64,000 nucleotides of DNA from positions 62,001 to 126,000 of the forward strand of contig CACZZO010000003.1 of assembly GCA_902785755.1 (NCBI GenBank), given 5' to 3'. Position numbers and translations under genes: made by a program. Each line of letters starts with the position of its first letter. The first letter of the stretch is position 1. This document shows, piece after piece, positions 48,470 through 58,595 of the stretch. Origin of the DNA: an uncultured Bacteroidia bacterium (GTDB lineage: Bacteria > Bacteroidota > Bacteroidia > Bacteroidales > F082). The notes under the pieces are model-generated. The model searched no databases. It was not told the origin of the DNA and worked only from the letters and a program-made list of their open reading frames with translations.

Positions 48470-48682
48470 ATGGGACTTATCAGAATACTGATCATCATCA
48501 TCTTGATATTCTATGTTTTCAGCATGATTATCAGGATATTATTCCAACATAAAATCAAGAAAGCCACCCGGCAGATGCAACAGGAATTTGCAGATGACTA
48601 TCAAGACACCACAAAAAAGCCATCCAATCCCCATGTTGACCCAAATATAGGTGAATATACTGATTTTGAAGAGATTAAATAG
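48470..48682 (+). CDS. DUF4834 small membrane protein
   Basis: A 70-residue protein from MGLIRILIIIILIFYVFSMI (48470), with one N-terminal membrane helix and an acidic tail (HVDPNIGEYTDFEEIK). It matches DUF4834, found in Bacteroidota just before YfhO genes, as here (15 bp gap). Function is unknown. Confidence 0.78.
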   Translation: MGLIRILIIIILIFYVFSMIIRILFQHKIKKATRQMQQEFADDYQDTTKKPSNPHVDPNIGEYTDFEEIK

Positions 48683-48697
48683 AAAAATATCGACACA

Positions 48698-51205
48698 ATG
48701 AAGAATACTTTTTTACAAAAAAACAAAAACATCCTGAGCATCATTGCGGCCATTATTGCGTTTGCAGCCATCACCTTGGTGTATTTCAGCCCCATTTTGG
48801 AAGGCAAGCGCATCAAGCAGCACGACATTGAGATGCATCTCGGTATGTCACAGGAAATTACCGATTTTCGCGAAGCCACAGGCGAACAAACCCTTTGGAC
48901 CAACGCACCTTTCGGAGGAATGCCAGCTTGGAACATCTCGGTACATCCCAAAGGCAACCTCACTAACCCGATTTACAAAAGCCTTGGTTTGGTTTTTCCC
49001 CACCCTATCGGCTCCGTATTTATCTGTATGTTAGGCTTTTTTGTACTGCTATTGGTACTTGATTGCGGCTTTTGGATTAGTTTCGTCGGAGCCATCGCCT
49101 ACGGGTTCACATCCTACCTATTTATAATAATAGGCGCAGGCCACAACGCCAAAGCTATGGCCATGGCCTACATGGCACCCGTCATTGCGGGCGTACTGCT
49201 GACCTACAAAGGCAAATACCTGTGGGGCTGCATTTTAACTGCTTTTGCCCTTGCCTTCGAGATTCGCACCGGGCACATTCAAATCACGTATTACCTATTA
49301 TTGATTATAGTCATCCTCATCATTGCCGAACTTATCAGCGACCTGAAAAACAAACAATTAGGACATTTTCTCAAAGCCTCGTTGGGATTAGTTGTAGCCG
49401 CCATATTAGGCATATTGACTTGTTCCACAACGCTTTACGGCAACTATGAGTTTGGCAAGGAAACCACACGCGGCAAACCCGTTTTGACCCGCAACGAAGC
49501 CAACCAGACCAAAGGCCTCGACCGCGACTACATCACGCAATGGAGTTACGGCAAGGGAGAAACATGGAGTTTGCTGATTCCCAACGCAAAAGGCGGCGCA
49601 TCTGCCTACATTGGGAAGAAGAATCCAGCTCTGGAAAAGGCCGATCGCCAATTCAGAGACAGCATCGCGCAGAGCAGTGCCTATTGGGGCGACCAACCAG
49701 GTACGAGCGGACCAGTTTATGTTGGTGCTATCGTGGTGTTTCTCTTTGTGTTAGGTGCTTTGACCGTGAAAGGCAAACTGAAATGGGCCTTGCTGATTGC
49801 AACCTTGCTCTCCATCCTGCTCAGTTGGGGCAAGAACTTCATGGGATTCACCAACTTCTTCCTTGATTATGTGCCGTTTTACGACAAGTTCCGAGCCGTT
49901 TCCATGACCTTGGTCATTGCCGAGGTCACCATGCCCTTGTTGGGTTTCCTCGGCTTGGCCGAAATCGCGAAAAGCCCCGAATTTTTCAAGCAAAACCTGA
50001 AGAAATTCTATATTGCGTTAGGCATTACTGCGGGCATTTGCTTAGTGTTCTACCTCGCACCGAAAGCCTTCTTCAGCTTCCTCAGCCAAAACGAAGCCGA
50101 GCAGTTTGCCGCCATGAGCAAAGGCAAAGACGGAGCCCTTTACGCTAATTTCGCTACACAACTTGAAGACGTGCGTGTGGCCATTTTCCGCAAAGACACC
50201 TTGCGCAGCCTGCTTTTCATCATCCTTGCCGCCGTGCCGATTTTCCTATATGGCAAGGGCAAGCTGAAAGGCCAGATTGCCTTCCCGATTCTCGCCGTTT
50301 TGGTGCTGATTGACATGTTTCCCATCGACAAACGTTACCTCAACAACAACAATTTCCTGCCGAAACAGCGGGTCAAGAATCCATATACCGAATCGGTGGC
50401 CGACAAAGCCATCCTCGCCGACAACAGCTTGGATTTCAGGGTTATGGATCTAACCAAGGATATGTTTAACGATGCGAGTACATGCTATTTCCACAAGTCG
50501 CTCGGGGGCTATTCGGGAGCCAAATTGCGCCGTTATCAAGACATCATCACGCAATACCTCGGTGGCGAACTGAACCAGCTTCGAGGCACCAAATCAATAC
50601 AAGAAATGATGCAAGTCATGGCACAACTAAAAGTCGCCAACATGCTGAATACTAAATATGTCATCTACAATCCTGAAGCACAGCCCATTTCCAATCCTTT
50701 CGCCTTTGGCAACGCATGGATTGCCAACGACATCAAATGGGTCGATACTCCCAACGATGAGATCGATGCCATCGGGACAACTGAGTTGCAAAACACGGCC
50801 ATTTTGCACAAGGAGTTTGCACAACAAGTTGGAAACTACAGACTTACGGACAGCATTTTGCCGCAGATTGTTTTAACGGAATACCAGCCTAACAAACTAA
50901 CTTACAGATTCAGCGGCGTTTTGACAAGTTCAACGGCCGCCGACTATTTGGTCGTTTTCTCCGAAATTTGGACCTCAAAAGGCTGGAAAATGTACATCGA
51001 CGGACAGGAGCAGCCATTGTTGAGGGCTAACTACCTGTTGCGTGCCGCCCTCGTCCCGAGCGGCGAGCATGAAATCATGATGGAATATGCACCTAAAGCC
51101 TACAAAACCGGTAATACGGTTACGTTTGCCAGTTCGCTGATAATGATTTTGGGCTTGATTGGAGCTATCTTGTTCACAATCAAGAAGAAAAAACAAGAAG
51201 CATGA
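48698..51205 (+). CDS. YfhO family membrane protein
   Basis: An 835-residue polytopic protein. It has about 12 membrane helices in residues 1-520 (ILSIIAAIIAFAAITLVYFS, SYLFIIIGAGHNAKAMAMAY, MPLLGFLGLAEIAKSPEFF) and a large extracytoplasmic domain before the last helix. YfhO proteins are GT-C-fold membrane enzymes; in Firmicutes, relatives glycosylate lipoteichoic acid. NAPFGGMPAWNISVHPKGN and ILTGHNAKAM-like loops near the N-terminus correspond to the catalytic region. The stop overlaps the start of the next GT4 gene (ATGA), so they are co-expressed. Confidence 0.88.
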   Translation: MKNTFLQKNKNILSIIAAIIAFAAITLVYFSPILEGKRIKQHDIEMHLGMSQEITDFREATGEQTLWTNAPFGGMPAWNISVHPKGNLTNPIYKSLGLVFPHPIGSVFICMLGFFVLLLVLDCGFWISFVGAIAYGFTSYLFIIIGAGHNAKAMAMAYMAPVIAGVLLTYKGKYLWGCILTAFALAFEIRTGHIQITYYLLLIIVILIIAELISDLKNKQLGHFLKASLGLVVAAILGILTCSTTLYGNYEFGKETTRGKPVLTRNEANQTKGLDRDYITQWSYGKGETWSLLIPNAKGGASAYIGKKNPALEKADRQFRDSIAQSSAYWGDQPGTSGPVYVGAIVVFLFVLGALTVKGKLKWALLIATLLSILLSWGKNFMGFTNFFLDYVPFYDKFRAVSMTLVIAEVTMPLLGFLGLAEIAKSPEFFKQNLKKFYIALGITAGICLVFYLAPKAFFSFLSQNEAEQFAAMSKGKDGALYANFATQLEDVRVAIFRKDTLRSLLFIILAAVPIFLYGKGKLKGQIAFPILAVLVLIDMFPIDKRYLNNNNFLPKQRVKNPYTESVADKAILADNSLDFRVMDLTKDMFNDASTCYFHKSLGGYSGAKLRRYQDIITQYLGGELNQLRGTKSIQEMMQVMAQLKVANMLNTKYVIYNPEAQPISNPFAFGNAWIANDIKWVDTPNDEIDAIGTTELQNTAILHKEFAQQVGNYRLTDSILPQIVLTEYQPNKLTYRFSGVLTSSTAADYLVVFSEIWTSKGWKMYIDGQEQPLLRANYLLRAALVPSGEHEIMMEYAPKAYKTGNTVTFASSLIMILGLIGAILFTIKKKKQEA

Positions 51206-52515
51206 AGCGCGTCTTGATTATCACATATTATTGGCCACCATCTGGCGGCAGCGGGGTACAGCGATGGTTGAAGATGTCTAAATACCTGCCAGAAAACGGC
51301 TGGCAACCCGTAATTTACACACCCGAAGAGGGCGAATATCCCATTTTGGACCCCTCACTCGAAAAAGACATCGCACCCGAAGCCGAAATCATCAGGCGAC
51401 CCATCGTGGAGCCTTACACCTTATATAAGAAGTTTCTCGGCATCAAGAAAAGTGAGACTGTGAAAGCTGGTTTCATCAAGGAGGAAGGGAAAAAAACGGG
51501 ATGGAAAGAGAACCTTGCAGTATGGATTCGCGGCAATCTGTTCATTCCCGATGCGCGTTGCTGGTGGGTAAAGCCATCGGTACGCTACTTGAAGGAGTAT
51601 TTGAAAAACCATCCCGTAGACGCCATCATCAGCACGGGTCCGCCCCACTCCATGCATTTGATAGCCTTGAAGTTGAAGGAAGATTTGGGCATCCCGTGGA
51701 TAGCCGACTTCCGCGACCCTTGGACAGAAATCGACTATTATGACGAGCTTAGACTTACAAAATGGGCCGACCGCAAGCAACAGCGCTTGGAGCGCGAAGT
51801 GCTTGAAAAAGCAGATAAGGTGGTTACTGTGGCCCCAGATGGTGCAAGAAGGCTTGGCAGGTTGGGCAATAGAAACGTGAGGACGATTTACAACGGCTTC
51901 GACCGCAACGATGACGCTCAAACGCCAGTAAGTCTGCCCAATACTTTCACTATGACCTACTTGGGTGTTCTCTCGAAAGCGCAAAATCCAGAGAAGTTTT
52001 GGCAAGTTTTGGGCGAATTGGCAAAAGAAGACAATGACTTTAGCAAGAATTTGAAAATCAGATTAATAGGTCATATTGACAATTCTGTGATTCGCTCCAT
52101 TGAGGAGCAAGGATTGAGCAGTTATGTTGCTTTGTCGCCCTACGTTCCACACGACCAAGTGTCGGCAGTGCATTGCAGTTCCACCTTGCTTTTGCTTTTC
52201 CTCATGCCCGACAACGAACCACGCGCCAAAGGCCTACTGACTGGCAAACTTTTCGAGTACATGGCCTCGGGGCGACCCATCCTCTGCATTGGGCCCGAAG
52301 ACGGCGACGCAGCACACATCCTGAAGGAAACCCATGCTGGCCAAACCGTCAGTTTCGAGGACAAGGAGAAGATGAAGGAAATTATTAAAGACCTCTACCA
52401 GAAGTATTTGGAGAATGGATTGCTCTCAAATGAGAGCAATGAAGTGGAGAAATACTCGCGAAGGGCTTTGACGGAGGAATATGGGAAACTGCTGGATAAA
52501 ACCATAACGGAATGA
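51202..52515 (+). CDS. family 4 glycosyltransferase
   Basis: A 437-residue GT-B enzyme. N-terminal WPPSGGSGVQRWLKMSKYLP and VDAIISTGPPHSMHLIALKL bind the acceptor; GIPWIADFRDPWTEIDYYDE is a marker of this Bacteroidota subfamily; KGLLTGKLFEYMASGRPILC is the donor site. It overlaps the yfhO-like gene by 4 bp and probably acts in the same glycan pathway. Confidence 0.88.
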   Translation: MKRVLIITYYWPPSGGSGVQRWLKMSKYLPENGWQPVIYTPEEGEYPILDPSLEKDIAPEAEIIRRPIVEPYTLYKKFLGIKKSETVKAGFIKEEGKKTGWKENLAVWIRGNLFIPDARCWWVKPSVRYLKEYLKNHPVDAIISTGPPHSMHLIALKLKEDLGIPWIADFRDPWTEIDYYDELRLTKWADRKQQRLEREVLEKADKVVTVAPDGARRLGRLGNRNVRTIYNGFDRNDDAQTPVSLPNTFTMTYLGVLSKAQNPEKFWQVLGELAKEDNDFSKNLKIRLIGHIDNSVIRSIEEQGLSSYVALSPYVPHDQVSAVHCSSTLLLLFLMPDNEPRAKGLLTGKLFEYMASGRPILCIGPEDGDAAHILKETHAGQTVSFEDKEKMKEIIKDLYQKYLENGLLSNESNEVEKYSRRALTEEYGKLLDKTITE

Positions 52516-52519
52516 TGCC

Positions 52520-54211
52520 ATGATACCCAAGCAGGAAGATTTACATACGGAGTTCAAGTCGTCTTTTTCCGACAAGGTGATTGTCGGATTGGTGGCGTTT
52601 GCCAATGCAAAAGGTGGAACGGTTTATATTGGCGTGGACGATGACGGCACCGTAGTTGGAGTAAGACTTGGAAAAGAAACTGTCGCACAATGGATTAATG
52701 AAGTGAAGTCGAAAACCGAGCCGAGCATCATTCCCGATGTTGAAATTCAGGAAGAGGACGGAAAAACCATTGTACTGTTCGGCGTTCAGGAATATCCCGT
52801 GAAACCCGTTTCGGTCAAGGGAAAGTATTACTGCCGCCGACAAAACAGCAACCATTTGCTTTCGGCTGGCGAAATCGCCGACATGAGCCTGCAAACACGC
52901 AACTCGAGTTGGGACTACTACACCGACCCGCTTCACACCATCGACAACCTGAATCTCGGCCTTGTCAGAAAGTCCATCGCACAGATGAACCGCCGTGGAA
53001 TGAACATCACCGAATCGCCGGAGGAATATATCAGAAAGAAGGGGCTATGCAATGCAGCCGGGCAACTTACTTTTGGCGGCTACCTGCTTTTCAAGCAAGA
53101 GGAAGACTTGCTGACAACCATAGAGTTAGGGCATTTTCAGGACAAAAACGGCATTTTCATCAAGGATTCGGCACGGTCGAAGGCCAGTCTTATTGAACAG
53201 GTGGAAGATGTTATGCAGTTTGTCAAGAAGCACATCAATATGGCGGTCATCATTTCGCCCAACCAAGTGGAAAACATCCAGCGTTGGGACTATCCTTTGG
53301 ATGCCATCCGCGAGATTGTGCTCAACATGATTGTGCATCGCGACTACCGCGCCACCGCCGATTCCATAGTGAAGATCCTGCCCGACCGAATGGAGTTTTA
53401 CAACCCCGGCAAACTGCCCGAAGGTCTTGACATAGCGGACTTGATGAGCAACCATTACCGCTCACAACCGCGCAACAAGCAGATTGCCGATGTCTTTAAG
53501 GATATGGGCGAAATTGAAAAGTATGGCAGCGGCATCAGGCGTGTGGTTCAGGCATTTTTAGAGGCAGGCCATAAAGCCCCCGAATGGCAGCAGATTTCTG
53601 GCGGGATTATGGTGACTGTTCATCTCGATACTAAGAATGAGACAGAAAATGTCGCCACGGCAGAAAACGACCTAAAAAACGACCTAAAAAACGACCTAAA
53701 AAACGACCTAAAAAACGACCTAAAAAATCTCTCTCCCAATCAAAGAAAGATTATGGAGTTAATCAAATCAAACAATATGATTACCCAAGCCGAATTGAGC
53801 AGTAAAATAGGAATAAGCCCCAAGAATATTAGAAACAATATTGCTTTCCTCAAGCAAAACGGTCTCATTGTTAGAGTTGGAACGCGCAAAAACGGACATT
53901 GGAAAGTTACTGAAAATGTTACCGAAAATAACAGTATAAATGGAGGTATAATAGAAACTGTGGGAAAAACTATGGGAAAAACTATGGAAGAAACTGTGGG
54001 AGAAACTGTGGGAGAAACTGTGGAAATAATTCTAAACTTAATAATCAACAATCCCAAAATCACTAAACCCGAAATAGCAAAACTAACAGGGCTATCGCTC
54101 CGAGGTGTCGAATGGAATATCCAACAACTAAAATCCACAGGCCGCCTAACCCGCATCGGTCCAAACAAAGGCGGACATTGGGAAGTGAAAACCGAAGAGA
54201 ACAAAGGCTAA
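52520..54211 (+). CDS. AlbA_2-domain ATP-binding protein with two tandem-repeat linkers
   Basis: A 563-residue protein of the same family as 8810-10813. AlbA_2: LHTEFKSSFSDKVIVGLVAF, ANAKGGTVYIGVDDDG. HATPase-like: LDAIREIVLNMIVHRDYRAT, MEFYNPGKLPEGL, and EIEKYGSGIRRVVQAFLEAG. Then a five-fold NDLK linker (residues about 383-402), a winged-helix unit (TQAELSSKIGISPKNIRNNI), a six-fold ETVG/KTMG linker, and a second winged-helix unit (TKPEIAKLTGLSLRGVEWNI). The two winged-helix units look like a duplication. It sits between a GT4 gene and the phosphonate genes without obvious functional link. Confidence 0.87.
   Translation: MIPKQEDLHTEFKSSFSDKVIVGLVAFANAKGGTVYIGVDDDGTVVGVRLGKETVAQWINEVKSKTEPSIIPDVEIQEEDGKTIVLFGVQEYPVKPVSVKGKYYCRRQNSNHLLSAGEIADMSLQTRNSSWDYYTDPLHTIDNLNLGLVRKSIAQMNRRGMNITESPEEYIRKKGLCNAAGQLTFGGYLLFKQEEDLLTTIELGHFQDKNGIFIKDSARSKASLIEQVEDVMQFVKKHINMAVIISPNQVENIQRWDYPLDAIREIVLNMIVHRDYRATADSIVKILPDRMEFYNPGKLPEGLDIADLMSNHYRSQPRNKQIADVFKDMGEIEKYGSGIRRVVQAFLEAGHKAPEWQQISGGIMVTVHLDTKNETENVATAENDLKNDLKNDLKNDLKNDLKNLSPNQRKIMELIKSNNMITQAELSSKIGISPKNIRNNIAFLKQNGLIVRVGTRKNGHWKVTENVTENNSINGGIIETVGKTMGKTMEETVGETVGETVEIILNLIINNPKITKPEIAKLTGLSLRGVEWNIQQLKSTGRLTRIGPNKGGHWEVKTEENKG
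53666..53725. repeat. 12-bp coding repeat (NDLK)x5
   Basis: Five exact copies of AACGACCTAAAA encode NDLK repeats in the AlbA_2-type protein. Confidence 0.9.
53954..54025. repeat. 12-bp coding repeat (ETVG/KTMG)x6
   Basis: Six near-exact copies of GAAACTGTGGGA encode ETVG, KTMG, KTME, ETVG, ETVG and ETVE. The unit length equals that of the NDLK repeat, but the sequence is unrelated. Confidence 0.9.
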
Positions 54212-54253
54212 AATACATAGAGAATAGTAAACATAATTATTGAGCAATAAATA

Positions 54254-55567
54254 ATGGAACCCCAAAAAACAGTTTACGTCGGCATGAGCGCCGACATGAT
54301 TCATCCGGGTCATCTGAACATCATACACGAAGCCTGCAAGTTAGGTAGCGTTACGGTAGGTGTCTTGACCGATGCTGCCATTGCCAGCTACAAGCGCCTG
54401 CCCTATCTCAACTACGAGCAAAGGGCCGAAATCGTCAGCAACATCAAAGGTGTTGACCGTGTAGTGCCTCAAACCACATTGGATTACGTTCCTAACTTGC
54501 GAGAACTGAAACCAGACTATGTGGTGCATGGCGACGACTGGAAAGAAGGAGTGCAGGCCAAGACCCGCCAGCGCATCATCGAAGCCATGGCAGAATGGGG
54601 CGGGAAAGTAATCGACATTCCTTATACCCAAGGCATTAGCAGCACCGCCATGAACCAACGGCTCAAAGAGATTGGCACTACCCCCGAAATCAGATTGAAA
54701 AGGCTGCGTCGCCTGATAGGGGCAAAAAAAATCGTGCGCATCCTGGAAAGCCATAATGGATTGACAGGGCTAATAATAGAAAACACTTTTGTTGAAGTCA
54801 ATGGGAGGAAGCAGGAATTCGATGGCATGTGGGCATCTTCGCTCACCGACAGCACAAGCAAAGGCAAACCCGACATTGAAGCGGTTGACATAACGACCCG
54901 CCTTCACGACTTGAACGATGCCCTCGAAGTGACCACCAAGCCTGTCATTTTCGATGGCGACACGGGCGGCAAACTGGAGCATTTCGTGTTCACCGTCCGC
55001 ACTTTGGAGCGTCTTGGCATCTCTGCTGTCATCATTGAGGACAAAATCGGATTGAAGCAGAACTCGCTGTTCGGCACCGATGCCAAACAGACACAAGACT
55101 CAATCGAAAATTTCTGCGCTAAAATCAAAGCAGGCAAAAATGCCCAAATCACCGAAGACTTCATGGTCATCGCACGCATTGAGAGCCTGATAGCGGGTAA
55201 AACCATTGAAGACGCATTGGAACGCGCCTTCGCCTACATCGCGGCTGGTGCTGACGGCATCATGATTCACTCCAAAAACAAGGACGGAATGGACATAAAA
55301 GAGTTCTGCCAACGTTTCCGCGAAAAAGACACCGAAACGCCCATCGTTGCCGTCCCCACCACCTACAATCAATTCACCGAAGACGAATTGGCCTCATGGG
55401 GCATCAATGTGGTCATTTATGCCAACCACATGCTCCGTGCTGCCTATCCTGCTATGGTGAAGTGTGCACAAAGCATCCTTAAACATCAACGAAGTTTGGA
55501 GGCCAGCAACGATTATTGTATGCCTATCAAGGAAATACTAACCCTCATACCTGGAACAAAGCAATGA
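54254..55567 (+). CDS. aepX: phosphoenolpyruvate mutase with N-terminal cytidylyltransferase-like domain
   Basis: A 437-residue fusion. Residues about 5-135 form a cytidylyltransferase-like domain ([20 protein letters not shown] with HPGH, and [11 protein letters not shown]). Residues about 145-430 form the PEP mutase ([44 protein letters not shown]), with the EDKxGxKxNS signature complete. The mutase turns PEP into phosphonopyruvate, the entry to phosphonates. The nucleotidyltransferase part may activate the phosphonate end-product as a CMP derivative. It starts a three-gene phosphonate set. Confidence 0.93.
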   Translation: MEPQKTVYVGMSADMIHPGHLNIIHEACKLGSVTVGVLTDAAIASYKRLPYLNYEQRAEIVSNIKGVDRVVPQTTLDYVPNLRELKPDYVVHGDDWKEGVQAKTRQRIIEAMAEWGGKVIDIPYTQGISSTAMNQRLKEIGTTPEIRLKRLRRLIGAKKIVRILESHNGLTGLIIENTFVEVNGRKQEFDGMWASSLTDSTSKGKPDIEAVDITTRLHDLNDALEVTTKPVIFDGDTGGKLEHFVFTVRTLERLGISAVIIEDKIGLKQNSLFGTDAKQTQDSIENFCAKIKAGKNAQITEDFMVIARIESLIAGKTIEDALERAFAYIAAGADGIMIHSKNKDGMDIKEFCQRFREKDTETPIVAVPTTYNQFTEDELASWGINVVIYANHMLRAAYPAMVKCAQSILKHQRSLEASNDYCMPIKEILTLIPGTKQ

Positions 55568-56688
55568 TTACGCCTGAATTTTTCATCGAGAAACTTCGTT
55601 CTGAGGGCATCGATTTCTTCGTAGGAGTGCCCGACAGCCTGTTGAAAAACGTGTGTGCCTACATCACTGACCATTTCGATGCGGCCCATAACATCATCGC
55701 CGCCAACGAAGGCGCTGCGGTTGGTTTGGCCGCCGGGCATTACTTGGCCTCGGGGAAAGCCGGATGTGTCTATATGCAAAACAGCGGCGAAGGAAACGCC
55801 ATCAACCCGTTTGCCTCACTCACCGACAAGGAGGTCTACAACATCCCCATGCTTCTCCTCATCGGTTGGCGCGGAAAACCCGGCGTTCACGATGAGCCGC
55901 AACACGTAAAACAGGGCAAAATAACCACTGGATTGCTCAACGTATTGGGAATCAACTACCACGTGTTGAGTAAAGAGGAGGACAAAGCCGCGAAACAAAT
56001 CTCAAAAGCCGCTGAAGTCATTAGAAACAAAGAGGTTTACGCGCTTGTGATTGAAAAAGACACCTTTGAAGAATACAAACTTCAAAACATTGAAACGAAC
56101 AACCTTACGATGTGCCGCGAAGATGCCATCCAGTCCGTGGCTGCAAGCCTCGACGAAAGAGATTGCATTGTCAGCACAACTGGTATGATAAGTCGGGAAC
56201 TATTCGAATACCGCGCTGCAATGAACCAAAGCCATGAACGCGATTTCTTGACCGTTGGAAGCATGGGTCATGCCTCACAGATTGCCTTGGGAATCGCTCT
56301 TGAGCGACCCGACCGCCGTGTTTGGTGCTTCGATGGCGATGGTGCCACCATCATGCACATGGGATCGTTGGCCATTGTTGCAAGTAAATCCCCAAAAAAC
56401 TACATTCATGTAGTGTTCAACAACGGCGCACACGATAGCGTTGGCGGGCAACCTACGGTTGGCTTGAGAATCGACTTGCCAGCAGTGGCAAAGGCGGTTG
56501 GATATGCTGCCGTTTACAGCGTCGATAACAAAGCCGACCTTGAAACCGTTCTGGACAAAGCGAAGAATTCAACGGGTCCTGTTTTTCTCGAAGTAAAAGT
56601 GAAAAAAGGCAACCGAAAGGACTTGGGACGCCCCACAACCACCCCAATCCAAAACAAGGAAGCCTTGATGAGATTCCTATCCAAATAA
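55564..56688 (+). CDS. aepY: phosphonopyruvate decarboxylase
   Basis: About 374 residues from the ATG at 55564, overlapping the aepX stop by 4 bp. It is a thiamine diphosphate enzyme: [37 protein letters not shown] (catalytic Glu), [20 protein letters not shown], and [18 protein letters not shown] with the GDG-x(n)-N cofactor motif ending [10 protein letters not shown]. It drives the mutase reaction forward by making phosphonoacetaldehyde. The fused single-chain form is normal. Confidence 0.93.
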   Translation: MITPEFFIEKLRSEGIDFFVGVPDSLLKNVCAYITDHFDAAHNIIAANEGAAVGLAAGHYLASGKAGCVYMQNSGEGNAINPFASLTDKEVYNIPMLLLIGWRGKPGVHDEPQHVKQGKITTGLLNVLGINYHVLSKEEDKAAKQISKAAEVIRNKEVYALVIEKDTFEEYKLQNIETNNLTMCREDAIQSVAASLDERDCIVSTTGMISRELFEYRAAMNQSHERDFLTVGSMGHASQIALGIALERPDRRVWCFDGDGATIMHMGSLAIVASKSPKNYIHVVFNNGAHDSVGGQPTVGLRIDLPAVAKAVGYAAVYSVDNKADLETVLDKAKNSTGPVFLEVKVKKGNRKDLGRPTTTPIQNKEALMRFLSK

Positions 56689-56693
56689 GCACC

Positions 56694-57776
56694 ATGCAGA
56701 AGATTCTGAAAGGGCATAAGAATATCGAAATCGCATTGGAAGAAGTCGGGAGCCGCAATTATTTGCTGGTTTGCGATTCTTCATTCTCCTTCTTGCCCAT
56801 AAAAGACGTATTCCATCCCAAGACTATTTTTGACCAGTTTACCCCAAACCCTCTTTACGAACAGGTATGCAAAGGTGTGGAGCTTTTCAACAGCAACCAA
56901 TGCGACGCCATAGTGGCGATTGGCGGCGGCTCAACCATCGATGTGGCGAAGTGCATCAAGTTGTATTGCAAGATGAACCCAGCGCAAAACTTCCTGCAGC
57001 AAGAGGCAAAAGACAGCGGTGTGCCGCTCATCGCCATACCAACCACGGCGGGCACAGGCAGCGAAAGCACACGCTATGCCGTCATTTATTTCGAGGGCAA
57101 GAAACAAAGCGTGACACACGAGAGCATCATCCCAAATTATGCCATACTTGAACCTATGCTCTTAAAGACCTTGCCCCTTTACCAAAAGAAATGCACCATG
57201 ATGGATGCCTTGTGCCAGGGGATAGAGTCATGGTGGAGCGTCAACTCGACTGACGAAAGCAAAATGTTTAGCAAGATTGCGGTTCAAATGATTATGCGGT
57301 ATTGGGAGGATTATATCTTCCATAACACCGACGAGGCGGCAGAAGGCATTATGACCGCCGCCAACTATGCAGGCCGCGCCATCAACATCACTCAAACCAC
57401 CGCTCCTCATGCCATGAGCTACAAACTGACTTCGATGTACGGCTTGCCACATGGTCATGCCGTGGCATTGTGTCTCCCCGTGGTTTGGCAATACATGATC
57501 AACCATCCCGAACAATGCGTAGACCCAAGGGGAAAGGATTATTTGCTCACCACCTTTGACGACATTGCCCGTGCGCTTGCATGTCACGATGCAAACGAGG
57601 CGGCCAATTACATCATTAACTTGCTGAAGATATTGGAACTGCAAAATCCAGAAACAAAAGACAGAGTGATGGAGTTGGAAGTGCTCACAAACTCTGTGAA
57701 TCCGACAAGATTGAAAAACAACCCTATCCATTTGGATTCCAACGCTTGCTTTTCATTATACGAATTGATAATTTAA
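56694..57776 (+). CDS. phosphonoacetaldehyde reductase (iron-containing alcohol dehydrogenase family)
   Basis: A 360-residue enzyme. AIVAIGGGSTIDVAKCIKL binds NAD(P)H, and ATTAGTGSEST-like IAIPTTAGTGSESTRYAVIY plus TTAPHAMSYKLTSMYGLPHGHAVAL carry metal-binding His. After aepX-aepY, iron-ADH members reduce phosphonoacetaldehyde to 2-hydroxyethylphosphonate. No 2-aminoethylphosphonate transaminase gene (aepZ) is in the window, so the pathway likely ends in hydroxyethylphosphonate. It lies 5 bp after aepY. Confidence 0.87.
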   Translation: MQKILKGHKNIEIALEEVGSRNYLLVCDSSFSFLPIKDVFHPKTIFDQFTPNPLYEQVCKGVELFNSNQCDAIVAIGGGSTIDVAKCIKLYCKMNPAQNFLQQEAKDSGVPLIAIPTTAGTGSESTRYAVIYFEGKKQSVTHESIIPNYAILEPMLLKTLPLYQKKCTMMDALCQGIESWWSVNSTDESKMFSKIAVQMIMRYWEDYIFHNTDEAAEGIMTAANYAGRAINITQTTAPHAMSYKLTSMYGLPHGHAVALCLPVVWQYMINHPEQCVDPRGKDYLLTTFDDIARALACHDANEAANYIINLLKILELQNPETKDRVMELEVLTNSVNPTRLKNNPIHLDSNACFSLYELII

Positions 57777-57791
57777 CACTACTTTTTTATT

Positions 57792-58592
57792 ATGGAAGAC
57801 TTTTCCGAGTATAACGGTGAAGGCACATTGCTGAGAAAGGTACAATTGCGCCTTTTGGATATTCTTGTTGAAATCGACAAAGTATGCCGCAAACATGACA
57901 TCCAGTATTGGATTGACTTTGGAACATTGCTCGGTGCGGTGCGGCACGGGGGCTTCATCCCCTGGGATGATGACATAGATATTACCATGCCATCCAAAGA
58001 TTACCGTCGATTTTTGGAAATAGCACCAAAGGAATTGCCCAATAACCTTTTCCTCCAGACCAAAGACACCGACCCATCATATCGTCTCTTAATTGATAAA
58101 GTAAGAGACAAAAACTCACTCTACATTACGAAGCATGAGGATTTCACAAGAGACTATAATAAAGGACTATACATTGATATTTTTGAAGCCAAGCCCTATC
58201 CAAAAGTCAATCGCAAATTGCAAAAATTCATCATGCACTGGTACCAGAAAACCTGTCATTTCTTTTCTGTCAAGCAAAGTGTAAACTTAAAAAACCATCT
58301 GGCTTCTATAGTATTCCCCATCATCAAACTAAGCCTTGACATCGTTTGGGGGATGATTAACCTTGGTAAAAAAACAAACATCGGATATGCCAAACAGTTT
58401 AATGTTTATGGAAACTCCTACCCTCACAACATTGTGTTTCCCCTTAAAGACATCACTTTTGAAGGTAAAACATTTTTGGGCCCATCAAATCCAAATAAAT
58501 ACCTTTCAAGCATCTATGGCGACTATATGAAACTGCCCAATAAAGAACAACAGCATACACACATCATTTATGTTGATTTAGATTTGCCCTGA
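57792..58592 (+). CDS. LicD family phosphotransferase
   Basis: A 266-residue protein with the LicD signature: RLLDILVEIDKVCRKHDIQY, WIDFGTLLGAVRHGGFIPWDD (DD metal site) and DIDITMPSKDYRRFLEI. LicD enzymes transfer phosphocholine or similar groups from a CDP carrier to glycans. It lies 15 bp after the reductase gene, so it probably attaches the phosphonate to a surface sugar, possibly from the CMP-activated form made by the AepX N-terminal domain. It is the last gene of the plus-strand run. Confidence 0.9.
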   Translation: MEDFSEYNGEGTLLRKVQLRLLDILVEIDKVCRKHDIQYWIDFGTLLGAVRHGGFIPWDDDIDITMPSKDYRRFLEIAPKELPNNLFLQTKDTDPSYRLLIDKVRDKNSLYITKHEDFTRDYNKGLYIDIFEAKPYPKVNRKLQKFIMHWYQKTCHFFSVKQSVNLKNHLASIVFPIIKLSLDIVWGMINLGKKTNIGYAKQFNVYGNSYPHNIVFPLKDITFEGKTFLGPSNPNKYLSSIYGDYMKLPNKEQQHTHIIYVDLDLP

Positions 58593-58595
58593 CCT

